Shown piece after piece: positions 55,501-63,289 of a DNA stretch of 64,000 bases. The stretch's first letter is position 1, and every line of letters starts with the position of its first letter. The position numbers were made by a program, and so were the translations under genes. Origin of the DNA: Gordius sp. MW1 (Eukaryota; Nematomorpha; Gordioida; Gordea; Gordiidae); assembly GCA_964036665.1 (NCBI GenBank), contig OZ038528.1, forward strand, positions 3,726,501 through 3,790,500. The letters run 5' to 3'. A model generated the notes under the pieces. It ran no database searches. It was not told where the DNA came from and saw only the letters and a list, made by a program, of their open reading frames with translations.

Positions 55501-58500
55501 ATAAAATATACGCCCTTCGGGCGTAACTGGGGGCTTCGCCCCCAGACCCCCTTGGGGGCTTCGCCCCCAAACCCCCTGCTGGGGGCTCCGCCCCCAGTCC
55601 CCCGTTGGGGGCTCTGCCCCCAAACCCCCGTTGGGGGCTACGCCCCCCAAACCCCCGTTGGGGGCTACGCCCCCAAACCCCCGTTGGGGGCTACGCCCCC
55701 AAACCCCCATCTCCTGGGGGCTCCGCCCCCAGACCCCCGGAGAAGGGGGAGATGGGAAGGGGGGGGGGAAGGGAAGAGGGGACGACTCATCTATTCTACG
55801 TATAAATGTAGCTTATTTGCTATGCAATTTATGGGCGAGAAAGGTGAGAAGGGGCGAGAATGCCTATAGGGGGGTATTAAAGGCAAAAGAATTGGACTGA
55901 CGGGCATAGGTAGGTATCAATGTTAGCCAAAAAAACGTAAAATTTTATTTTGATTTACAATTTGACGAAGCGGGAAAATATAAATGAGTTAAGTGTATAA
56001 ATGTCGGCTGGATAAAGTATATAAATATCATCTTTATTTTTTATTTTTTAATAAATGAAATTAGGTTAAACATTTTAGGTTAGGAGGGTGAAGGGGCTAA
56101 AATGTAACTCTTGGAGGAAGCTTTATTGAAATTTTTTGTCATTTAGTGGGGGGGGGACTAGTTTTGCCTGGGTTTTGCTTGGTCGACCTTTAGTTCAAAT
56201 AAGAAAACCCCCCTAAATGACGAAAAAAAAATTTTTGAATGAAAAAACTAAAAATTAAAAATTGTAGGTTTGGCCCCCCCCCTGATTGAAATTTTAAACG
56301 TTTCGCCTCCCCCCCAAACCAAAACCTGGCTACGTCCATGTCCCTGTCTGATCAATTAAATTTCATTTTTGATAAACATATTTTTACGATAAAATGTTTT
56401 TTAAAAGTGTACTGAATTATAGAGTTAGACGTCATTTAGTGGTAAAAAGTGGGAAAGTGAAGGGAAGTTGTGGCAGCACTAGCGACACGATCAGCCACGT
56501 TTTTCATAGCAAAGACTAATGGCGGATGGGGGTTTGGGGGCTGGCGCTCTAAGTGTATTTGCCTGAAGTGAGGGGGAATAGAAGAGTAACTACCTCCTTC
56601 CCCCCCCCCTTTCCCTCCGTTAAAACTAGACGCGCACACTATCCCCCCTTTCCCACCGTTAATTTGCCAAAAGCATATAAAAATCAATAATAATAAAAAG
56701 GGGTTGAGGGATGATCTCCTCCACTCCCGCCCCCTAATAATACCAACTCAGCGGTGGAAGGGTAAGATAGAGGGGTAGGGGTTTAACGTATAATCAATAT
56801 AAAAATAAAAAACTCGCTACGTAATTCAGAGGTAATTTTTATTTAGTATGGTTAGTAATAATGGAAAACTTTGTTAAAAATAGTAATTAATTTAGGCGTC
56901 CTGTTACGTCTGCGCATCTAAAAATGGCACAATTACCAGCGATATGCAATAGCTCCGCTATTGCCTGTTACGAACGCGCATCTAAAAATGATAAAATTTA
57001 AAAACTTACTTTTGGTTAAGGTAAAATGTTATTAAATTGGGATAATTCCTATTGTAGCTTATAATAAAAAATTGCATAGAAATTATTAAAAATTTTTACA
57101 TAGAAATTAATGGGAAATAATAATAAAAATTAAAAAAATCCTTACGACGAAACTATCAGCGACATGCAATAGCTCCGCTATTGCCTGTTACGACCGCGCA
57201 TCTAAAACTGTCACAGGTATCATAAAGATATATCAAAAAATTTAATTGGGATAATTCCTATTGTAGCTTATAATAAAAAATTGCATAGAAATTATTAAAA
57301 ATTTTTACATAGAAATTAATGGGAAATAATAATAAAAATTAAAAAAATCCTTACGACGAAACTATCAGCGACATGCAATAGCTCCGCTATTGCCTGTTAC
57401 GACCGCGCATCTAAAACTGTCACAGGTATCATAAAGATATATCAAAAAATTTACATGTGCTAAATTGTTCCATTGGTCAGTACCAAAAGACAATCTATTA
57501 ATACATAAGAGTCAAAGCCAAATGGTCATTTTTTTCATTGGTCACTACCAACAGATACTCTATAAGTCAATGTTAGCCAAAAAAACGAGGAAACAAATTT
57601 CACTTCATACTTTGGCCAATGGGCATTTTTTTCCAATGGTTAGTAGCCAGCGGACGGCCAAAAAGTCATATTATTAATGGTATTAACAGAAACAATCATA
57701 AAAGTCAAAAAAAACGAAAAAAAATTTTCGATTCACATTTTGGCCAAATGGTCATTTTTTTCATTGGTCACTACCAACAGATACTCTATAAGTCAATGTT
57801 AGCCAAAAAAACGAGGAAAAAAATTTTACTTCATACTTTGGCCAATGGTCATTTTTTTCCAGTGGTCAGTAGCCAGAGGACGGCCAAAAAGGCAGATTAT
57901 CAATGGTAGTAACATGAACAATCATAATAGGCGGAAAAAAGCGAAAAAATAAACTTGGATTCACATTTTGGCCAAATGGTCATTTTTTTCCATTGGTCAG
58001 CAGCCAGCGGACGGCCAAAAAGTCTTATTATCAATGGTAGTAACAGGAACAAACATAATAGTCAAAAAAAAACCCGGGATTCGAACCCAAAAACTGGTTA
58101 AATTAACAAAAATTAAAAGTAAACAAAAATAACATTCGGTGCAAGACATCCACGTTTTTTTCATTGGTCAGCAGCCAACGGACGGCCAAAAAGAAATATT
58201 ATCAATGGTAGTAACAGGAACAATCATAAGAGGCAAAAAAAACGCAAAAAAAAATTTCGTTTAACATTTTGGCCAAATGGTCATTTTTTTACAGTGGTCA
58301 GTAGCCAGCGGACGGCCAAAAAGTCATATTATCAATGGTAGTAACAGTTACAATAATAATATTCAAAAAAAACCCCGAGATTCGAACCCAAAAACTGGTT
58401 AAATTAACAAAAATTAAAAGTGCGTATCCACGTTCGGTTCGGTGCGTGACATCCACGATTCCATTGGTCAGCAGTTAACGGACGGCCAAAAAGTCTTATT

Positions 58501-61500
58501 ATCAATGGTAGGAACAAGAACAATCATAAGAGTCAAAAAAAAACGCAAAAATAATTTCGCTTCACACTTTGGCCAAATGGTCATTTTTTTATTGGTCAGC
58601 ACCCAACGGACGGCCAAAAAGTTTTATTATCAATGGTAGTAACAGGAACAATCATAATAGAAAAAAAAAATCCCGGGATTCGAACCCAAAAACTGGTTAA
58701 ATTAAATTAACAAATAACAAAAATTAAAAGTGCGTGACATCCACGTTCGGTGCGTGACATCCACGTTTGGTGCGTGACATCCACGTTCGGTGCGTGAGAT
58801 CCACGTTCGGTGCGTGACATTCGGAAAATGGAAAGTGAGCCCATAAATTGCATAGCAATTAATTATCGATCGATGTTGTGTGTGGGTGGGGTACGATACG
58901 AAAGTAGTCTAAAAGCATACCTATGGGATGGGAATCGATAACAATGAAATATAATATGGATCGAAAAATGTACCGCATTTTTCTCACCTTTTTATTATTG
59001 CCATCAACGAGTGTTGTAAAAAGGGCTGGGTTTGGTTTGGGCGATAGAGGCTGTTTTTCAAATTTTGATGACTAAGCCTAGAGAAAAATACACCCAAAAA
59101 CCCTTTGGTGCGTTTATGTTTAATCGACCAAAACCAAAGGTGGACCAAACAAAACCGGGCCGTTTTTACAACATTACTACTTCCAATCTCAGCTAGTGAG
59201 TGACTCAATAGCATGGGCGTAGCCAGCATTGGAATTGGAGGGGAGTAATAATGATTTAGGGAGGGGCAAAATGATCATTTTGTGAAATTTTAATCGTAAT
59301 TTTATTAATAATTTCAACAAATTTTTGGATATGGAAGGGGGCAGCCGCCCTTCCCTGTCTACCCCCCCCCCCCTCCCCCCCAACGCTCAAGTTTAATAGT
59401 TTTACGAAACTGTTGAGTAACAAAAAAGGTGCGACAGGCGATATTCAAACAAAAGTAACGGGTAATAGCAGTTCGATTTTGGCATCGTTTTGGAGCAAAT
59501 TTTAGCTTGCGGCACGCGACGAGACTAGAGCCCAGCCCACAAATCAACATAGCAACGGTTACTAACTTAAATGCTAGTCAGTCCCTAAAAACAATCTTGA
59601 AGGTAACCCAGAGGGTGGCAGGAAGGGCGACTGCCCCCCTCTAAATCTAAAAAATTGTAGAAGTTTTCATATAATTATGGTTAAAATCTCAAAAATAGCG
59701 TTATTGCCCTCTCCTCTCTAAATCCAATCCTGACTAGGCCCGTGGGTTAACTCATTTAGCCTATGGGTATTAACATGGGCGTAGCCAGTTTTAGGATTAG
59801 GGGGGGGGGGTACAAAACATTTGAAAGTTCAATTTTAGAAGGGGGGGGGGGGGCAAAACATAAAATTTTTTAAATTTTCAAAGTTTTTGCAGCGAATTTT
59901 TTTTTCGTAATTTGCCCCCCCCCCCTGGCTACGCCCATGGGTGTTAATTTTCTATGTCTAAAAATCGAAATAATTTCGAACCACTTTTATGGTACTTAGT
60001 AAAACCACCCCATAACCCCCTTCCATCTAGTTGAGTCTTAATAGCTAGCGAAGTGTTGGGAGGACTAGCTAAGAGCTAGGTAGGGTAAAAAAATAACGCT
60101 AAACAAGGGATAAATCTTAGCTAAATTATTGGCACTCAACTCCCCCCCCCCATCACTAATTTCCATATTTTCAATTTCTAGTATCGCGCCAATTAATCTA
60201 TCTAGTCATAATTGGAAGCAAGGGGGGGGGGGTTAGAACAAGCTAAATTCTTGTTGGGAGTGCGTGAGGCGTGCATATTTCTAAGGGTGCGTCTTAATAC
60301 GCGCTTTTGTATCTAGATTGAAAAAGCGAATGCATGTTAAAACATAGACGCGTCTTAATACGAGCGTCACGTCATTTTTGCTCTGTTTTTGTGTTTTTGC
60401 TAATAAAACAAATATTTATCCTTCAATTACGCTTATTAATGCATATTCACATAGTAACTAAACTAAAATTGTTGATTCCGCGACAAGAATATCGCATATT
60501 TAGACAAACAAAAATATGACGTCATGAAGTTGAAGCCTATATTAAGACGGGCCCTAATATCGAAACTAGCGAATGTAAAACAAAACTAAAAGTCCCAGGA
60601 AGGTTGTACATTGCATAAAAGTTTTTAACGAGCTAGAAGCCAACTAGCTAGTTACGCGCGCGCGTCTCTAAGCCATAACCGATCGATTTTGAATATATGA
60701 ACTACTAGTGTTGTAAAAAGGGATGGGTTTAGTTTGGTCGGTCTGGTCGACTAAACATAAACAGACCGGAGATTTTTTGGTTCTATTTTTCTTAGTAGAC
60801 CACAAGGCTTAGCCGAAATTTGAAAAACAGGCCAGAGTGGACCGTAGTCTTAGTTAAACCAATGGTCGACCAAACAAAACTCAGCCGTTTTTACAACACT
60901 AATGCGAACTGATTAGCTCGGCCCGTGCGCTAACTTTAGGTTAGTGAAAGCCATGTCTAAGAACGTAGAGACGTGTCCATAACTCAAGGTTTTAGCGATT
61001 GATCAATTTCGACTTATAGTGGCTAGGCTTAAAACTTCGCTAAAAGGTGACTCGAATAAGCTCGCTAGCAAAAATCGATATTTTAAAGCCCTTTGGTAAG
61101 AAAAGAAAAAGAGGAGGGGGGGGGGGGGGGGTGCTAGGTTTTTTCATTAAAATGCCCAGTAAATGATGGACCACATTAGAGTTTTATAGTTAGAAAACGG
61201 ACATAATGTGAGTTTTATATGGCAAAACCAATGGTAATAAGAGTTATAAATAAATCTACAAATGCCATTGATTGAGGTTGTTAAACAGAGTGTTCCAAAA
61301 CAAAGCAAATTTTTGATAAAAATCCATAAAATAGTTTTAATTAAACCAAACCTGGGATACATAAATGCTAATGTGGCTTGATATTGTGTTTAGAAAGGTT
61401 TAAAGTGTGCCACATACAAAAACAAGTTTGAAATTTGTATTAAAAAATTATAAGTCAGGCAAAAGAGTTTGAGCCTCATATTTGAAATAAAAAAATTCTT

Positions 61501-62708
61501 CTAAAATTATGATTAGCACTTAAGGTTATATATTTATTAGAGGTATTAGTTTAACTCCAAGTGTGCCAAAAACAAATTGAAAACATTTTAGTCCTGCCAA
61601 ATTCAAATCTATGAAAAACACAAATAATTCTGCCTTTAAAAAGTCAAAAGATGGTATCCAGGAAGTATTTTCAAATATAAAGTTTCAATAAAAAATCTTA
61701 AAAAAATTTATAGTCAGACTTCAGACATAGAAAACATGTAAATAAAAGAGCTTGTGAAAATTGATAAGTGTATCTATGTTGTATTGTTTCCCACACTATA
61801 TTCAATCATTTTATAAGTTTAAGATTTAATAGTAAAGGTATATATCAATTAGCAGTTCCATTTTAATTAATAATATTATTTTTGCATCTCCCTATAATTC
61901 ATATCCTACCTCATCCCTTAATAAGTTAAAAACTTAGGCATTATATTAAGTTAATCTACATAAATAAACATTTTATGAAGAGTTTTCTTGCAATAGAAAG
62001 TTACAAAGTAACATTGTCATAATATAGCATTGCATATATAAATGCAAGATTATGTATGTCACAACAAAATAAAAGTTTTGATAAGATTATAAATGAAAAC
62101 TAATACTTAATGATATTATAATAAAGATATAAAATAAAGATCTTTGTTGGTACATAATTTATGAGTAAAATGTGCTGTGAATAGAAGCAAACACTCATTT
62201 AATGTTCAAGATAATTTTTTTTACGTAATTAAAAATGCTGAAAGAAATTAATTAAGATATATATATTCATATCATAACAAATTCATATAGCCAAATGAGG
62301 TCACTATTTTTACATATCTTAACCACTATGCTCACTCCCTTTTAAATCAAAATATAACTTAGTAAAGGATATTAAATTTTAAAAGATTATGAGGTATACA
62401 CTACCATTTAATTGATTATCATGTAGCTTGCCCTTAAAATTGGTTGATGGAGATTGTTTATGATCATTTTTATCCGGTCTTTTTGTATCATCTTTAATCG
62501 GTGTTGGCGTTTTTGTCTTGTTATAAGGTTCATGTCCATAAAAATCATCCTCAGTGGTAAAATCTATTAGAGGTTGCTTATTTATGTTGGTGGAATTGGA
62601 ATAATGATCGTCCAAATTTTTATACATGCCTCCACCTCCATAATAATCCTCTTTATTAGGTGAGGTGTTAAAATCATGATCAGTTTTGATATTATCGCTG
62701 TCCATCAT
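49535..62708 (-). CDS. Reticulon family protein (RTN)
   Basis: Exons: 62405-62708, 53254-53461, 51578-51716, 50694-50763, 50459-50505, 50310-50342, then a last exon from 49600. All but the last junction are GT-AG with matching phases. Residues 1-101 are a polar N-terminal domain (PLIDFTTEDDFYG, Lys/Thr/Pro-rich). Residues about 102-267 are a complete reticulon homology domain. It has VKDLIYWRDVKVSG, two long hydrophobic hairpins (FSIISVLGYVGLALL; FGFILWAMTYIGAYFNGLTL) and a loop of about 66 residues with LFLVEDPTD. RTNs bend and stabilise ER tubules. The last exon gives either a 21-codon tail ending at 49535 (phase-correct) or, with one base shifted, VKEKVSKMKKKS ending at 49561, which looks more reticulon-like. 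Start: first ATG (62708) after an in-frame stop. Confidence 0.88.
50097..50302. mobile_element. hAT MITE (GTGTTGTAAA family) beside a reticulon splice donor
   Basis: 'tgttgtaaaaaaggcttgg' to 'cgtatttacaacac', with 'gaccaaaggtcgac'-type internal sequence. Its end lies about 6 bp from the donor of the 33-bp exon (GT at 50308-50309). Confidence 0.75.
50913..51194. mobile_element. PIF/Harbinger-type MITE, copy 2
   Basis: GGGCTTGTCTTAATA ... TATTAAGACAAGCCC, 282 bp, target duplication TTA (50910-50912, 51195-51197). In a reticulon intron. Confidence 0.8.
51337..51517. mobile_element. hAT MITE (GTGTTGTAAA family)
   Basis: 'attagtgttgtaaaatggttggg' to 'gcaccgtttcacgacacc', with an extra left-end fragment 'gagtgttgtaaacttgctggg' at 51315, so two ends are stacked. 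Reticulon intron. Confidence 0.7.
52170..52411. mobile_element. PIF/Harbinger-type MITE, copy 3 (left end decayed)
   Basis: Interior and right end (CGCGTATTAAGACACACCC, then TTA) match copies at 41920 and 60285. The left terminus is disrupted. Confidence 0.65.
52977..53153. mobile_element. hAT MITE (GTGTTGTAAA family)
   Basis: 'cgtgttgtaaaaggaactggg' to 'cgtcgttttacaacacc', with 'tttggtcgaactttggttcaa' inside. Reticulon intron. Confidence 0.75.
53698..53905. mobile_element. hAT MITE (GTGTTGTAAA family)
   Basis: 'ggtgttgtaaaaacggctaag' to 'catccgtttttacaacact', about 207 bp, with the 'tgtttggtcgacct' subterminal inverted repeat. Largest reticulon intron. Confidence 0.8.
54176..54322. mobile_element. 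GGGCGTAGCC-type MITE
   Basis: CATGGGCGTAGCCAGCATTG to GGCTACGTCGTCCATG, flanked by near-identical ATTATAAG / TATATAAG. Confidence 0.7.
54330..55440. other. Reticulon intron, mostly unassigned
   Basis: An open frame at 54788-55015 (75 codons, basic C terminus) resembles nothing I know and is not supported. A poly(C) tract with 'agcatgggcatggccaagcc' at about 55305 is a partial GGGCGTAGCC MITE. Confidence 0.35.
55508..55740. repeat. Array of GC-rich GNA-triloop hairpins (about 9)
   Basis: The first is ACGCCC-TTC-GGGCGT (55510-55524). Then come repeated GGGGGC-(TTC/TCC/TAC/TCT)-GCCCCC hairpins spaced by 'cccc(g)ttg' or 'aaaccccc', with a period of about 25-30 bp. On the minus strand the loops read GAA, GGA, GTA and AGA. 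The array stands where the 3' stem-loop of a reverse composite element should be. Open frames with 'GLRPQTP' or 'GGYAP' repeats are artefacts. Confidence 0.9.
56130..56345. mobile_element. Decayed MITE in the composite element
   Basis: 'attttttgtcatttagtgggggggggac' and 'cctggctacgtccatg' ends, with a 'tttgcttggtcgacctttagt' piece of the GTGTTGTAAA family between them. Confidence 0.45.
56400..56930. other. Unassigned intronic sequence
   Basis: C/T-rich and G-rich patches. The open frame at 56436-56687 (minus) has no recognisable similarity. Confidence 0.3.
57037..57455. repeat. Tandem duplication, 209-210 bp, including a GNA hairpin
   Basis: 'ttgggataattcctattgta' occurs at about 57037 and 57246. 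Both units contain the hairpin (57166-57184, 57375-57393) and 'ctgtcacaggtatcataaag' and are nearly identical. A third, more diverged hairpin is at 56946-56964. Confidence 0.9.
57470..58690 (-). repeat. Tandem array of ~125-bp hairpin units (about 9, reverse)
   Basis: Minus-strand copy of the satellite, in places joined by 'gggattcgaacccaaaaact' (B box on the minus strand) at about 58077, 58379 and 58677. Here each group of two or three units carries its own B-box leader, giving a higher-order repeat of about 300 bp. Confidence 0.85.
58735..58818. repeat. 19-20-bp microsatellite/minisatellite
   Basis: 'ggtgcgtgacatccacgttc' repeated about four times next to the composite-element 5' end. Confidence 0.85.
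59011..59173. mobile_element. hAT MITE (GTGTTGTAAA family)
   Basis: 'gagtgttgtaaaaagggctgg' to 'gggccgtttttacaacatt', about 160 bp. Confidence 0.75.
59212..59375. mobile_element. GGGCGTAGCC-type MITE
   Basis: 'gcatgggcgtagccagcattgg' left end and family core. The right end runs into C-rich sequence. Confidence 0.6.
59600..59745. mobile_element. Degenerate GGGCGTAGCC-type MITE
   Basis: Family core 'gcgactgcccccctctaaatc' and 'tctctaaatccaatcctgac', with degenerate ends. Confidence 0.5.
59774..59939. mobile_element. GGGCGTAGCC-type MITE with 8-bp target duplication
   Basis: CATGGGCGTAGCCAG to CTGGCTACGCCCATG, flanked by GGTATTAA (59766-59773) and GGTGTTAA (59940-59947). Confidence 0.8.
60285..60554. 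mobile_element. PIF/Harbinger-type MITE, copy 4
   Basis: GGGTGCGTCTTAATA ... TATTAAGACGGGCCC, 270 bp, target duplication TAA (60282-60284, 60555-60557). Same length as the 41920 copy, in inverted orientation. Confidence 0.8.
60709..60902. mobile_element. hAT MITE (GTGTTGTAAA family)
   Basis: 'agtgttgtaaaaagggatggg' to 'cagccgtttttacaacact', with 'ggtcgactaaacataaaca' and 'tggtcgaccaaacaaaac' inside. Best-preserved ends of the family. Confidence 0.8.
60903..62400. other. Distal part of the large reticulon intron, nothing recognised
   Basis: AT-rich without repeat ends or ORFs I can support. The lower density of transposons near the first reticulon exon is notable. Confidence 0.4.
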
Positions 62709-63105
62709 CAATGAATATGAGAAAGCATAAAATTGATATTGTGGTTCGAGGAATGTGCCAAATTAAAAACTTAAACTCGGCTGTAAATAGAGGTTATTCA
62801 TAAATCAATTTAAGATTTTTGAAAATGTTATTTATAATTATTATTAGACTATAAAATATATTTTAAATTTAGATTTTACCATAAAAAAATATTAGAATAT
62901 TATGTTTTGCAACTAGCACTAAAATATTTAGGGTTTTAAGAATATATATTGCTACAAGAAAGATTTTAAACTAGGGGGTTTTATCAATAGTCTCGTGGGA
63001 TTGACAAAAGGTGGGTTAAAATAAAGTCATATTGAGGGAAAAGTGGTACCCACAATAGCTGAATAAATAACTAGGAAATGTGTTCGAGCGTATATTAGTT
63101 TAGCC
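62709..63105. promoter_or_regulatory. Upstream region of the reticulon gene
   Basis: 5' flank of the minus-strand reticulon. The reading frame is closed by a stop at 62763-62765. No clear core promoter is identified; positional call. Confidence 0.25.
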
Positions 63106-63119
63106 AATACCACAAGACC

Positions 63120-63285
63120 ATTGCCAGGTTTTGGATAGGGGGGGGGGGGCAAATACTTTAAAAGTTCAATTGGGGGAGGGCAAAACATAATTTTTTTAAT
63201 TTTTAAGGGTTTTTATATTGAAATTTTTTTTTGTCATTAAGGGGGAGGGGAGGGCTGCCCCCCTGGCTACATCCATGCTAGAAAG
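63120..63285. mobile_element. GGGCGTAGCC-type MITE
   Basis: 'gccaggttttggatagggggggggg' left part and 'ccccctggctacatccatg' right end, about 160 bp. Confidence 0.6.
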
Positions 63286-63289
63286 ATTC

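Larger units (their letters stand above)
55510..58862 (-). mobile_element. Helentron-like composite element, copy 6 (reverse, longest)
   Basis: Read on the minus strand: TTGCTATGCAATTTATGGGC (58859-58840); microsatellite of 'ggtgcgtgacatccacgtt' type (58735-58815); array of about nine satellite units (58690-57470) with several 'gggttcgaatcccgg' B-box sites; hairpins GCAATAGC-GGA-GCTATTGC (57393, 57184, 56964); a MITE-like insertion (about 56130-56345). The 3' region with the inverted motif (55812-55835), a C/T tract and the hairpin array (55740-55510) ends it. It lies in the large reticulon intron. Confidence 0.65.

Noticed and set aside
41505-55740. CRISPR array
   Set aside because: The hairpins are evenly spaced, but the intervening sequence is also repetitive, there are no unique spacers, and the genome is eukaryotic.
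55468-55900. Pro/Gly-rich open frames in three phases across 55468-55900 and one at 41427-41648
   Set aside because: They are translations of the GC-rich hairpin array; open in all frames because the repeat lacks stops, with no start context or conservation.
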